Below are positions 37,752 through 47,103 of a stretch of 64,000 nt of DNA, piece after piece. Made by a program: the position numbers and the translations under genes. The notes under the pieces were generated by a model. That model did not search any database, was not told where the DNA came from, and worked only from the letters and a program-made list of their open reading frames with translations. The DNA comes from Bacteroides cutis (GTDB lineage Bacteria > Bacteroidota > Bacteroidia > Bacteroidales > Bacteroidaceae). Location of the stretch: the NCBI RefSeq assembly GCF_900241005.1, contig NZ_OEST01000006.1, forward strand, positions 62,001-126,000. Reading direction: 5' to 3'. Every line of letters starts with the position of its first letter. Positions within the stretch are counted from its first letter, which is position 1.

Positions 37752-37766
37752 ATTGAATAATAGAGA

Positions 37767-38750
37767 TTACTCATACATTTTGATCAGCATCCGATTCAGC
37801 CATTCCCATTTAAAGCGGAACCAGCGACGGGTGCTGATTTGTTTTCCACCAAAACGAAGTACAAATTCCCGATAACCATGTTTACGGAACGGTAAACCTA
37901 CGTCCATAAATTCCAGATGGTGATATCCACGTTGTTTGGCGTCGTGCAATGCATACCATACGGCAAGAATACCGGGATATTGCAGTGCATACGTTTTTCG
38001 CATTCCACCGGAAAACCATAGATATGCACTTTTATCTGAATAGATACAAGCGCTTCCACCGATAATTTTATCTTTATAAGTCACGATAAAGATACGACTT
38101 TGGCGGCTCCTCATCATTTGTTTTTCAAGTTGCTGGAAAAAATCTTTGCTTGGAAAATGGCGGCGTATCTTGGCTGAATATACTTTGTGAAGCATATGAG
38201 CGAAGTCTCTGATTTCTTTTGCTGTATGTGCCTCGCGTACTTTAGCTCCATTCTTTAAACCTTTCTTTATTTGACGGATGCGTGAAGGACTAAACCATTC
38301 TTCTGCCTGTGCAACAAGGTGTAGTGAGTTACGTACACGTAACCAATTGATGGCAAAATAATGATTTTCACGAAAAACTTTATAACCGAACTTGGCATTA
38401 TCCAAATTACGAAATTCGATAAGAAAGGCTTCTCGCAAAGCTTCGTCTGTAAGTCGTTGTAGCATATCACTAAAGATTGTTTCCCGATCTACTAGGTTAT
38501 CAAAATACTCTCCTGTACCATAGACTTCACACCGCTTAATGATACCCGGTGGAAACAGACGTACACTTTTTCGTATTGCAGCAAGTAACTTGGCTATAGG
38601 TTTCCCTTCTTCGGAAGCGACAATGAGCAGAGGAGTATATCCCGGTGTCGCTTCGTAGATACGAAACAATTCGGTGGAGTGGAACGTGTTTGTACCCGGT
38701 AATTCGGGTATTAGGCTTCCTCGGTAATATGTAGTCAGTTTCAAGGGCAT
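37767..38750 (-). CDS. FemAB/GNAT-like acyltransferase
   Basis: 327 residues, no signal peptide. Two acetyltransferase-like halves are suggested; the second has RIFIVTYKDKIIGGSACIYS and GYHHLEFMDVGLPFRKHGY, similar to BioF2/FemAB-type GNAT proteins. FemAB relatives transfer amino acids to peptidoglycan or modify lipids, but the substrate cannot be named. Convergent with the amylase (15 bp apart) and divergent from the nitroreductase gene. Confidence 0.7.
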   Translation of the reverse strand: MPLKLTTYYRGSLIPELPGTNTFHSTELFRIYEATPGYTPLLIVASEEGKPIAKLLAAIRKSVRLFPPGIIKRCEVYGTGEYFDNLVDRETIFSDMLQRLTDEALREAFLIEFRNLDNAKFGYKVFRENHYFAINWLRVRNSLHLVAQAEEWFSPSRIRQIKKGLKNGAKVREAHTAKEIRDFAHMLHKVYSAKIRRHFPSKDFFQQLEKQMMRSRQSRIFIVTYKDKIIGGSACIYSDKSAYLWFSGGMRKTYALQYPGILAVWYALHDAKQRGYHHLEFMDVGLPFRKHGYREFVLRFGGKQISTRRWFRFKWEWLNRMLIKMYE

Positions 38751-38776
38751 TACTGCAAATTTAGAAAATAATCTCG

Positions 38777-38784
38777 TATCTTTG
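38777..38784 (+). promoter_or_regulatory. -7 box of the nitroreductase operon
   Basis: Perfect TATCTTTG, 41 bp before the nitroreductase ATG. Confidence 0.6.
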
Positions 38785-38825
38785 CATACATTAATAAAGT
38801 ATTCACACTAAAACAGTATACACAA

Positions 38826-39362
38826 ATGGAAAGTTTCAGCGAATTGATAAAAGTCCGTCGCAGTATGCGTAAATTTACGGAGGAAGAATTGACGCAAGAA
38901 CAGGTCGTTACACTAATGAAAGCAGCGTTGATGGCACCTACCTCAAAGCGTAGCAATTCTTGGCAGTTTATTGTAGTGGATGATAAAGAGAGTCTCAAAA
39001 AATTATCTTTTTGTAAGGAACAGGCATCACAATTCATTGCGGATGCTGCGTTGGCAATTGTAGTCGTTGCCGATCCGTTGGTTAGTGATGTGTGGATTGA
39101 AGATGCTGCTATTGCATCTATTTATTTGCAACTTCAGGCTGAAGACATAGGCTTAGGAAGTTGTTGGGTGCAGGTTCGAGAACGGCTTACGGCTTCCGGT
39201 ATATCTTCTGGTGAATATGTACACGATATCCTTGATATTCCATTACAACTGCAAGTACTTAGTATCATAGCTATTGGACATAAAGGTATGGAACGTAAGC
39301 CTTTTAATGAAGATAATTTGCAATGGGAAAAAATTCATCTTAATAAATATGGAGGGAAGTAA
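38826..39362 (+). CDS. Nitroreductase-family protein
   Basis: 178 residues, FMN-binding fold. IKVRRSMRKFTEEELTQEQV at the N-terminus supplies the FMN-contacting Arg pair, followed by ALMAPTSKRSNSWQFIVVDD, and AIASIYLQLQAEDIGLGSCW in the dimer region. Flavin-dependent reduction of nitro compounds, quinones or a natural substrate not evident here. First gene of a run of five same-strand genes. Confidence 0.9.
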   Translation: MESFSELIKVRRSMRKFTEEELTQEQVVTLMKAALMAPTSKRSNSWQFIVVDDKESLKKLSFCKEQASQFIADAALAIVVVADPLVSDVWIEDAAIASIYLQLQAEDIGLGSCWVQVRERLTASGISSGEYVHDILDIPLQLQVLSIIAIGHKGMERKPFNEDNLQWEKIHLNKYGGK

Positions 39363-39364
39363 CG

Positions 39365-39700
39365 GTGAGTGCGGCGAAAGCAAACAATAATCGGGATACA
39401 TATAGAGCCACCGCTATCACGCTGATTGTTTTCGGTATTCTTTATATGATAGATAAGCTTATACATTTTTCGACATTGGGGTTACCTTGGGTGATGAATA
39501 AGGATAATTTCTTGCTTTATACGGCAGTGGTTTTCTTGTGTTTCAAGCGTGATAAGTCCGTAGGGCTGGTACTCATAGGATTGTGGTTGATATTGAACTT
39601 TGGGTTGATAACAGCATTGCTTGGTACAATGTCTGCTTACCTTTTGCCTGTGGCATTGTTAATAATCGGTGGTATATTATATTTAATTTCAACTAGGTAA
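39365..39700 (+). CDS. Small membrane protein of unknown function
   Basis: 111 residues with a GTG start 2 bp after the nitroreductase stop, indicating coupling. Four hydrophobic segments (ATAITLIVFGILYMIDKL, FLLYTAVVFLCF, VGLVLIGLWLILNFGLIT, YLLPVALLIIGGILYLI). I do not recognise a catalytic motif. The next gene starts 2 bp downstream. Confidence 0.7.
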   Translation: MSAAKANNNRDTYRATAITLIVFGILYMIDKLIHFSTLGLPWVMNKDNFLLYTAVVFLCFKRDKSVGLVLIGLWLILNFGLITALLGTMSAYLLPVALLIIGGILYLISTR

Positions 39701-39701
39701 G

Positions 39702-40490
39702 ATGAAAAGAAGTATAGAAGACACCTCCATTGTCTTTATTGGTGCTGGAAATCTAGCAACTAATCTGGCGAAAGAACTTTATTATAAAGGCTTTCGCATA
39801 GCTCAGATTTACAGCCGGACAGTAGAAGCAGCGCAGGTATTGGCGCAAACCGTTGAGGCGGAGTATACAACAGATTTGTCTACTGTAATCAATAATGCAC
39901 GACTTTATATAGTTTCCTTGAAGGATACGGCTTTTGTGGAACTGCTTCCTGAGATTATTTTGGGAAAGGAGAAAGGTTTGTGGGTGCATACAGCTGGTAG
40001 TATCCCGATGAATGTGTGGGAAGGACAGATTGAACGATATGGGGTGTTTTATCCCATGCAAACCTTTAGTAAACAACGTAAAGTAGATTTTAGCGATATA
40101 CCTATTTTTGTAGAGAGTAATTCGGCAGAAGATACCCGTTTTTTGAAAGATATCGCCGCTGTTCTTTCCGAAAGAGTATATGAAGCAACTTCTGAGCAAA
40201 GGAAGAGCTTGCATTTGGCAGCAGTATTTACTTGTAACTTTACAAATCACATGTATACTCTTGCCGCTGATTTATTGGAGAAATATGAACTGCCTTTCGA
40301 GGTGATGTTGCCATTGATAGACGAAACAGCCCGTAAGGTACATGAACTGAATCCTCATCTTGCACAAACCGGTCCTGCTATACGTTACGATAAGAATGTA
40401 ATCAATAATCACTTGCAGATGCTTGTCGATGAACCCCAAATACAGGAACTGTATCGGTTAATAAGTGAGAGTATACATCGTTTGTCCTGA
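39702..40490 (+). CDS. Rossmann-like and DUF2520 domain protein
   Basis: 262 residues. N-terminal Rossmann segment [20 protein letters not shown] (11-30) binds NAD(P). The second half is the DUF2520 helical domain, with [20 protein letters not shown] and [20 protein letters not shown]. It resembles a 6-phosphogluconate/ketopantoate reductase-type oxidoreductase; substrate unknown. Near-coupled to the genes on both sides. Confidence 0.85.
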   Translation: MKRSIEDTSIVFIGAGNLATNLAKELYYKGFRIAQIYSRTVEAAQVLAQTVEAEYTTDLSTVINNARLYIVSLKDTAFVELLPEIILGKEKGLWVHTAGSIPMNVWEGQIERYGVFYPMQTFSKQRKVDFSDIPIFVESNSAEDTRFLKDIAAVLSERVYEATSEQRKSLHLAAVFTCNFTNHMYTLAADLLEKYELPFEVMLPLIDETARKVHELNPHLAQTGPAIRYDKNVINNHLQMLVDEPQIQELYRLISESIHRLS

Positions 40491-40515
40491 AAAAACTTTA
40501 TTAAAAAGATACAGC

Positions 40516-41046
40516 ATGAGTACAATCAATTACGATTTGCAGAAGATAAAAGCCCTTGTTTTTGACGTGGATGGCGTGTTGAGTGCCAATGTTATTTCCA
40601 TGAGTACAGATGGAGAGCCATTGCGTACAGTGAATATAAAAGATGGTTATTCCTTGCATCTGGCTGCTAAGTTGGGTATTCCATTGGGTATTATTACAGG
40701 TGGACGTACCGAAGCTGTACGTAAACGTTTCCTTGCTTTGGGGCTGGCAGCGGAAGATATTTACTTGGGATCTTCCGTGAAAATTCATGATTATCGGGAT
40801 TTTCGTGATCGTCATGGTCTACGTGATGAGGAGATTTTGTATGTGGGTGATGATATTCCCGATATTGAGGTGATGACTACGTGTGGATTACCTTGTTGCC
40901 CTAAAGATGCCGCTCCGGAAGTAAAGGAGGTAGCACGTTATATTTCCCATCAGAAAGGAGGATATGGTTGTGGGCGTGATATCGTGGAACAAGTTCTAAA
41001 GGTGAAGGGACTCTGGATGGCAGATGAAAGGGCTTTTGGGTGGTGA
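40516..41046 (+). CDS. KdsC-like HAD phosphatase (KDO-8-phosphate phosphatase family)
   Basis: 176 residues from the ATG at 40516; a longer frame from 40465 overlaps the previous gene and lacks family sequence. HAD motif I FDVDGV with Asp17/Asp19, ITGG as motif II, and [11 protein letters not shown] as motif IV. KdsC releases phosphate from KDO-8-P for lipopolysaccharide synthesis; paralogues act on other sugar phosphates. Followed at 63 bp by the Maf gene. Confidence 0.87.
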   Translation: MSTINYDLQKIKALVFDVDGVLSANVISMSTDGEPLRTVNIKDGYSLHLAAKLGIPLGIITGGRTEAVRKRFLALGLAAEDIYLGSSVKIHDYRDFRDRHGLRDEEILYVGDDIPDIEVMTTCGLPCCPKDAAPEVKEVARYISHQKGGYGCGRDIVEQVLKVKGLWMADERAFGW

Positions 41047-41109
41047 TACCGATACAATACCGTAAATTGAAAAGTAATAATTAGTGATTTGTAATCAGCA
41101 AATGTTGTT

Positions 41110-41697
41110 ATGCTAGATATTTTAAAGAAATACAAAGTAATACTCGCTTCTAATTCTCCTCGCAGGAAGGATTTATTGGCCGGATTGGGTGTGGACTATG
41201 AAGTACGTACTTTACCAGATGTAGATGAGACATATCCTGATACACTGAAAGGGGCTGATATACCTCTCTTCATTGCTAAAGAAAAGGCAAATGCCTATCT
41301 GAATATGATGAAGCCAGGAGAGTTGATGATTACCGCCGATACTATTGTTTGGCTAGATGAGAAAGTACTTGGAAAGCCTAAGGATAGGGAGGATGCCATG
41401 TGTATGTTAAGAACAATGTCTGGCCGTACCCATGAAGTTTTTACAGGTGTTTGTCTCACTACGACAGAATGGCAACGTAGTTTCACTGCACAGACAGAGG
41501 TTCGTTTTGCAGAACTAAGTGAAGAAGAAATCACATATTATGTAGATACTTACAAGCCTATGGATAAGGCTGGGGCATATGGTGTACAGGAGTGGATCGG
41601 TTTTATCGGCGTTGAAAATATCTCGGGGAGTTATTATAACATAATGGGACTTCCGGTACAAAGACTTTATAAAGAACTTGTTCAGTTGAAAGTTTAA
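41110..41697 (+). CDS. maf: Maf-family nucleotide pyrophosphatase
   Basis: 195 residues, usual length. ILASNSPRRKDLL (11-23) at the N-terminus, then the catalytic TADTIVW with Asp77, and a YGVQEWIGFIGVENISGSYY segment. Hydrolyses dTTP/UTP-type or modified nucleoside triphosphates to monophosphates as a housecleaning enzyme. Its stop codon lies within the stem of a shared terminator. Confidence 0.92.
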   Translation: MLDILKKYKVILASNSPRRKDLLAGLGVDYEVRTLPDVDETYPDTLKGADIPLFIAKEKANAYLNMMKPGELMITADTIVWLDEKVLGKPKDREDAMCMLRTMSGRTHEVFTGVCLTTTEWQRSFTAQTEVRFAELSEEEITYYVDTYKPMDKAGAYGVQEWIGFIGVENISGSYYNIMGLPVQRLYKELVQLKV

Positions 41698-41714
41698 ATC
41701 TTAAACTTTCAACT
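41684..41714. terminator. Shared terminator inside both convergent gene ends
   Basis: Perfect 14-bp arms AGTTGAAAGTTTAA / TTAAACTTTCAACT around a 3-nt loop. The left arm contains the last codons and stop of maf (ends 41697). The right arm contains the last codons of the TPR gene (ends 41709, minus strand). Confidence 0.75.
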
Positions 41715-43907
41715 AATCAAATCCAACATCAACGGCATATCTTTTTCATCTATGCCTTGCTTGATAAGCGTTTTCTTATCTTTGTCAAACATTTCGAGGA
41801 ATGTTTCCCTGCTTCCACTTTCAATAGCAGCTTTTCTATACAATTGGGTTGTCTTCTCCAAATTGCCCAACTTCCATGCCACATGTCCTGCATTGAGAAA
41901 ATCGGTTACAATGGGTTTTAATTCAAGTACCTTGTCGTAATACCTCATGGCTTGTTCATGCTTTCCGCTGATAAAAGAGCACCACCCTATAGCGCGCCAT
42001 GCTTTGACACAATTATTCTCCATCAGATCCAATTTGAAGAAATATTGTAAGGCTTCCTCATATCGTTCCAATTCTGCCAAACAATTTCCAATATAAAACA
42101 GTATGTTGCGATTATCAGGTTGAATACTTTCCGCTTTTTTGTAATATTCGAGGGCAGAGTTGAAGTTACGCATCTGGCGATAACATGTAGCAAGATGGCG
42201 GATAGTCCATACATGGTCGGGTTTCAGTATATCTGCTTTGCGATAGGCATCGATAGCTTCCTTATAGTGCTTTTCTTTCTGCAAACAGTAACCTGTTTTT
42301 TGAAAAATATCAGCATTGGCAGAATTCATATCTATTACTTCCTTATAAATCTCCAATGCTTCAACTGGGTGTTCCTTATGGAAGTGGAAGTCGGCAACAG
42401 CAACCAGTAATTCTGGCTTCTGCAAGATATTTTTTAATGCCGGGATACGATGTAATGCAATTTCTTCCTTGAAAATATCACGAAACTCATGACGGCGCTG
42501 ACTCAGTTTGAAGAAACGATATAGATCGTGGATATATTGATTACTGATAACATCTGGCCGTTGGGCATATTGTCGTAAACCAGATGATTTGTTTTCATCC
42601 ATCAGTTCGTTTAAATCCTGCGAAGTCATTTGACTTAGCATCATGTTACGTTGGGCTTGAGGAATGTGTGCCATTGTAAAGCAAAGCGAATATTTATCAC
42701 TGTTACAGAAAAATCCCGATTGTAATATTAGAGATAAAACAGCATTGTCATTTGTTGGTTTTAACCCGAATTCATGGATAATGCTGGAGTGATACATATC
42801 GAATGGATAGAACCAATTATGTGGGTTCTGGAAAAATGGATAACTCTTGAGTTGTGCAAAAGTACTCATGTATACATCGGCACCTTCTAACTGTAATTCA
42901 TTCATTTCTCGTATTTTATCTCCTAATCCCGATTCCTCAAAGGCCTTTTCCCAGTCAGGGTTACGGTCATTCTCTTCAGCAATTTCCTCAAAACCAAATT
43001 TCATATTACGCATGATACCTACGTTTTTCATCATTTCTGGAATGATTTCTTCACGCATTTTTTTGTCAATCTTTTCTGTCTCCTGGCTACGAAGTAGTTG
43101 GATGTACACACGATTTAACTGTTTACCGAAACTTCCGTCTTCATTGAATAAAGAAAGACGTGCCATAAGTTCCGGGTAAAGAGATAGTCTGTAAGGATGT
43201 ACATGCAATATGATGGTAATTGCCACTAATGCGCGTTGGCTGACCTGTGTATCTGCATGGGTGGTTGCATCCAGCAACCATAGAAATTTACGAGAGTCGA
43301 AACATTCCATCAAACTAAGCATGACAGCGCCTATGAACATGCATAGATCATTGGCAGGTAAAAGTTCCGAATCTAAAAAAGCTTTAGCCTGTTGCTCGTT
43401 TTCCATGGTCCAGCTACTGTTTCCCCATGTGGTGAGGAATAAATATTGTCCGGTTTCCTCATGACGTTGCAAGACATTATCTAGTCCTTGTCTATTATCG
43501 GGCATCAGTTGGCAGACAGCCAGATCATCAGGAAATGACTCCAATATTTTCAGCCAGTCAAGTATGGAGTAATCTTTTGTCATATTTATCTTGTTCTTAT
43601 GAAGAGCATGATAATAACGAATTGAAACTCCGTTGAGCAAGCTGATACGAGTTTGATCGGCAATCTCCCAGGTATCGGCGAGAAGTTGCCGGTAGAGTTT
43701 TTGTCGTTCAGGATCTTTTATTCCTTGTCGCATATATTGTAGCATATACTGATAGGAGACTTTGGTCTGTTCCAATCTGGTACGTAGCGTCCAGTCGCTA
43801 CAATTCCAAAGGAAAGCTTCCAATTGAGACTGTGCCTCTTTCAACCGCTTCTGTTGCAACAGGATAATGATTTGTTGATATTGCTCTTGTATGGCTTGCT
43901 CATTCAT
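41709..43907 (-). CDS. Tetratricopeptide repeat protein
   Basis: 732 residues, no signal peptide seen. The N-terminal two thirds is helical without a recognised domain. Residues about 515-695 contain several TPR units, e.g. HPVEALEIYKEVIDMNSANA, KHYKEAIDAYRKADILKPDH and RNFNSALEYYKKAESIQPDN. TPRs mediate protein contacts, and no enzyme motif is visible. Single gene with its own -7 box at 43938-43945. Confidence 0.85.
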   Translation of the reverse strand: MNEQAIQEQYQQIIILLQQKRLKEAQSQLEAFLWNCSDWTLRTRLEQTKVSYQYMLQYMRQGIKDPERQKLYRQLLADTWEIADQTRISLLNGVSIRYYHALHKNKINMTKDYSILDWLKILESFPDDLAVCQLMPDNRQGLDNVLQRHEETGQYLFLTTWGNSSWTMENEQQAKAFLDSELLPANDLCMFIGAVMLSLMECFDSRKFLWLLDATTHADTQVSQRALVAITIILHVHPYRLSLYPELMARLSLFNEDGSFGKQLNRVYIQLLRSQETEKIDKKMREEIIPEMMKNVGIMRNMKFGFEEIAEENDRNPDWEKAFEESGLGDKIREMNELQLEGADVYMSTFAQLKSYPFFQNPHNWFYPFDMYHSSIIHEFGLKPTNDNAVLSLILQSGFFCNSDKYSLCFTMAHIPQAQRNMMLSQMTSQDLNELMDENKSSGLRQYAQRPDVISNQYIHDLYRFFKLSQRRHEFRDIFKEEIALHRIPALKNILQKPELLVAVADFHFHKEHPVEALEIYKEVIDMNSANADIFQKTGYCLQKEKHYKEAIDAYRKADILKPDHVWTIRHLATCYRQMRNFNSALEYYKKAESIQPDNRNILFYIGNCLAELERYEEALQYFFKLDLMENNCVKAWRAIGWCSFISGKHEQAMRYYDKVLELKPIVTDFLNAGHVAWKLGNLEKTTQLYRKAAIESGSRETFLEMFDKDKKTLIKQGIDEKDMPLMLDLIS

Positions 43908-43937
43908 AAATTCGTATTCTTTTAAGTATATATTCTA

Positions 43938-43945
43938 CAAATATA
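43938..43945 (-). promoter_or_regulatory. -7 box of the TPR gene
   Basis: CAAATATA on the plus strand gives TATATTTG on the minus strand, a perfect TAnnTTTG match, 31 bp before the ATG. Confidence 0.55.
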
Positions 43946-43983
43946 CAAAAAGGATGCCAAAAAGTTCGATACTGTTTTGTTTT

Positions 43984-45009
43984 TTAAAATCTGACTTGTA
44001 ACTGTGTCTGTAACAAATTAGAATGTCCTCCCTTGTGGGAGTCGCAGTATGTATATTGTGCTTGTATACGGCACTTGGGGTAGAACCACCACTGTACGCC
44101 GGTTATATAATTGTTTTGCTTGTCGGCTATTGACTTGTTTTTGTTGAGGTAGTCGTACGATATCACTATATCAAATTTAGGCAATATGTGTACGGAAGCT
44201 GTGGCATAATATCCGTCGCTCTTTACATGTCCATCCTTACCGGCAAGATATTCGGTACGCAGGCTGATGGGCTTTGTTTGGATAGTTGCACCTGCTGACC
44301 AACGGTTACGTGTGTAATTTTCACCTACAGTGATATCGGGATTAATGGAAGAAGTTGCTATGGCACATCCTTTTCCTTTAATGAAAGAACCACCTACTGA
44401 TAACCATTTCATAGGATTAACCATTAAACTACCTACTATATCTTTTTGATTGTTTTTGTCTTTCAGATTAATACCTTGTCCGTTCATTACAGCAAGATTA
44501 TAACTTATGAGTTTCTTGAAAAGATTACCGTAAATCAATATACCCATATCACGACCACTATTGGAACCATATAGTGGATCGCTACCATTGATACCTGCCA
44601 GATAATTGACTGACTGAGAATAACAGTTAATTAATTCTACAAAACAAGGAGACATTGGGTTTTCGATGGTGTACATTGTTTTGAACTGTCCGATACGGGC
44701 GGTGAGTTCTGGAAGAAATTTATATTCGGTATAAGCTTCCAATATCTTTCCGGTATTGGCAAAACTATACATAAAGTAGCACGACCATTTATCGGTAATT
44801 TTACCCCGTGCCATGAAAATTACTCTCTTTATATCGAAAGTATTGGTGTTCTTTTCGTTGGTATTTTCGTAGGTATACCCTACTTGTGCATATCCAGCAA
44901 GACTGATGCGTTCTTTCAAAGTATTGACTATATCATTCAGACAAGCATCTTGTGCTTTTAGCATAAAAGCAAAGAGAAAAAGAAAACAGGATAGTAGAAT
45001 TCGTTTCAT
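43984..45009 (-). CDS. Outer-membrane porin (phosphate-selective OprO/P-like)
   Basis: 341 residues, signal peptide ending MLKAQ, then alternating hydrophobic beta-strand pattern throughout (ISLAGYAQVGYTYENTNEKN, WSCYFMYSFANTGKILEAYT, LTARIGQFKTMYTIENPMSP) and a C-terminal strand ending QTQLQVRF. This fits the porin O/P family of outer-membrane beta-barrels; substrate preference cannot be read. Downstream of pgk on the same strand but separated by a terminator. Confidence 0.8.
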   Translation of the reverse strand: MKRILLSCFLFLFAFMLKAQDACLNDIVNTLKERISLAGYAQVGYTYENTNEKNTNTFDIKRVIFMARGKITDKWSCYFMYSFANTGKILEAYTEYKFLPELTARIGQFKTMYTIENPMSPCFVELINCYSQSVNYLAGINGSDPLYGSNSGRDMGILIYGNLFKKLISYNLAVMNGQGINLKDKNNQKDIVGSLMVNPMKWLSVGGSFIKGKGCAIATSSINPDITVGENYTRNRWSAGATIQTKPISLRTEYLAGKDGHVKSDGYYATASVHILPKFDIVISYDYLNKNKSIADKQNNYITGVQWWFYPKCRIQAQYTYCDSHKGGHSNLLQTQLQVRF

Positions 45010-45028
45010 GTGTTGGAATTATGATTAA

Positions 45029-45064
45029 AAAAGGCAACTCTTTTTTCAAAGAATTGCCCTTTTG
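45029..45064 (-). terminator. Terminator after pgk
   Basis: Imperfect stem pairing AAGGGCAATTCTTT with AAAGAGTTGCCTTTT on the minus strand, followed by a T run, between pgk and the porin gene. Confidence 0.75.
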
Positions 45065-45081
45065 CATAATATTAATTCTTC

Positions 45082-46338
45082 TTATTCGTTGATAGCAGCG
45101 ATACCTGGAAGAACTTTGCCTTCAATGGCTTCAAGCAACGCACCACCACCGGTAGAAACGTAAGATACGCCATTTGCCAAACCGAATTTGTTGACGCAAG
45201 CTACAGAATCACCGCCACCTACGAGTGAGAATGCACCGTTTTTAGTAGCTTCGACAATAGCTTCACCTACTGCACGTGAACCATGAGTGAAGTTTTCAAA
45301 TTCAAATACGCCAGTAGGACCATTCCAAAGGATAGTTTTGGAATTCTTAATAACATCGGCAAAAATCTTTTCAGTTTCAGGACCGATATCCAGACCTTCC
45401 CATCCGTCAGGAATTTGATCTACCGGGCAGAATTTAGTATTAGCATCGTTCGAGAATGAATCTGCGATTTTTGCGTCAACAGCCAAAACAAGGTTTACAC
45501 CTTTTTCTTTAGCTTTTTTTACGAGGTCGAGAGCCAAATCCTGCTTGTCATCTTCGCAGATAGAAATACCGATTTTACCTCCCATAGCCTTGGTGAAGGT
45601 ATAAGTCATACCACCAGCAATAATCAAGTTATCAACCTTGTTCAATAAATTCTCGATAATTTCAATTTTAGAAGAAACCTTGGAACCACCCATGATGGCT
45701 GTGAATGGACGATGGATGTCATTCAACACCTTGTCAACAGCTTTCACTTCTTTCTCCATCAAGTAACCAAACATCTTGTTGTCTTTATCGAAATATTTGG
45801 CAATCAATGCCGTAGAAGCATGTGCGCGGTGAGCGGTACCGAATGCGTCATTTACATAGCAATCAGCGTAAGAAGCCAATTTCTTGGTAAATTCCTTCTG
45901 ACTTTCCTTTACGGCTTTCTTTGCAGCAGCTTTTTCTTCGTCTGTTGCATCTTCTGTTAAACCACGTGGTTTTCCTTCTTCTTCAGCATAGAAACGAAGA
46001 TTCTCGAGCAACAGCACTTCACCTGGTTGCAGAGCAGCAGCCTTTACTGCAGCTTCTTCGCACATACAGTCATTAGCAAACTGCACCTCGATACCCAGCA
46101 ACTCTTCAAGATGTTTCAAGATGTGTTTCAAGGAAAACTTATCAGCGGGACCTTTCGGGCGACCGAGATGAGAGCCAATGATAATACTACCGCCATCAGC
46201 CAAAATTTTCTTTAGGGTAGGAAGAGCGGCACGCATACGGGTATCATCTGTAATGTTGAAGTTTTCGTCCAAGGGTACATTAAAGTCCACGCGAACGAAT
46301 GCCTTTTTTCCGGCAAAGTTAAATTGATCAATTGTCAT
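45082..46338 (-). CDS. pgk: Phosphoglycerate kinase
   Basis: 418 residues. Transfers phosphate between 1,3-bisphosphoglycerate and ADP in glycolysis. N-terminal substrate domain with [20 protein letters not shown] and SHLGRPKG; C-terminal nucleotide domain with [17 protein letters not shown] and [16 protein letters not shown] charged insertion after residue 120 ([20 protein letters not shown]) is usual in Bacteroides enzymes as I recall. Single gene with promoter and terminator. Confidence 0.97.
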   Translation of the reverse strand: MTIDQFNFAGKKAFVRVDFNVPLDENFNITDDTRMRAALPTLKKILADGGSIIIGSHLGRPKGPADKFSLKHILKHLEELLGIEVQFANDCMCEEAAVKAAALQPGEVLLLENLRFYAEEEGKPRGLTEDATDEEKAAAKKAVKESQKEFTKKLASYADCYVNDAFGTAHRAHASTALIAKYFDKDNKMFGYLMEKEVKAVDKVLNDIHRPFTAIMGGSKVSSKIEIIENLLNKVDNLIIAGGMTYTFTKAMGGKIGISICEDDKQDLALDLVKKAKEKGVNLVLAVDAKIADSFSNDANTKFCPVDQIPDGWEGLDIGPETEKIFADVIKNSKTILWNGPTGVFEFENFTHGSRAVGEAIVEATKNGAFSLVGGGDSVACVNKFGLANGVSYVSTGGGALLEAIEGKVLPGIAAINE

Positions 46339-46385
46339 AATACTCTATATTATTTAAAAGTGTTACTGAATCTTTTTTGTGAGCG

Positions 46386-46393
46386 CAAAGTTA
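46386..46393 (-). promoter_or_regulatory. -7 box of pgk
   Basis: CAAAGTTA on the plus strand is TAACTTTG on the minus strand, a perfect match, 48 bp before the ATG. Confidence 0.65.
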
Positions 46394-46428
46394 ATGTTTA
46401 TTTCTTTTTTTCGCTATGAAATAGTCAT

Positions 46429-47103
46429 TTATTCTTCTGTATCACTACTCTCTTTACTTACTTTATATTTCCGGCAATAATATTTGCACAGTAATTGTAA
46501 ACCACAGTTGTCACATTGAGGTGTACGCGCCTGACAGATATAACGTCCATGTAGGATAAGCCAATGATGCGCGATGGGAATATCTACAGCTGGTATGTGT
46601 TTTATTAATTCTTTTTCTACACTGAAAGGAGTGGTACACTTGTCTGAAACCAGTCCCAAACGATGGCTGACGCGGAATACATGTGTGTCTACCGCCATTG
46701 CAGCCTTGTTGAAAACGACAGACTGGATGACATTGGCGGTTTTACGTCCCACACCGGGTAACTTGATGAGTTCTTCTAATGTATCGGGTACCTGGCTGTT
46801 AAAGTCTTTCACTAATATCTTTGCCATTCCCACTAAATGTTTCGCTTTGTTGTTGGGGTAGGATATGCTACGGATATATTCATAGACTACTTCGGGAGTA
46901 GTGGCGGCAAGTGCCTCCGGGGTAGGGAAATCACGATAGAGAGCGGGAGTTATCATATTTACCCGCTTGTCCGTACATTGAGCCGAAAGGATTACTGCGA
47001 TTAGTAATTCAAACGGATTATCATAATGCAACTCGGTTTCTGCCACAGGACGGTTTTCTTTGAACCAAGCAATTATTTTCTCATAACGTTCTTTCTTTCT
47101 CAT
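46429..47103 (-). CDS. nth: Endonuclease III
   Basis: 224 residues. DNA glycosylase/AP lyase for oxidised pyrimidines in base-excision repair. Helix-hairpin-helix LPGVGRKTANV supplies the catalytic Lys, and the Asp is in AVDTHVFRVSHRLG. The C-terminal iron-sulphur cluster has the exact C-x6-C-x2-C-x5-C spacing in CQARTPQCDNCGLQLLC. Its start overlaps the stop of the upstream MFS gene by 4 nt (ATGA). Confidence 0.95.
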   Translation of the reverse strand: MRKKERYEKIIAWFKENRPVAETELHYDNPFELLIAVILSAQCTDKRVNMITPALYRDFPTPEALAATTPEVVYEYIRSISYPNNKAKHLVGMAKILVKDFNSQVPDTLEELIKLPGVGRKTANVIQSVVFNKAAMAVDTHVFRVSHRLGLVSDKCTTPFSVEKELIKHIPAVDIPIAHHWLILHGRYICQARTPQCDNCGLQLLCKYYCRKYKVSKESSDTEE

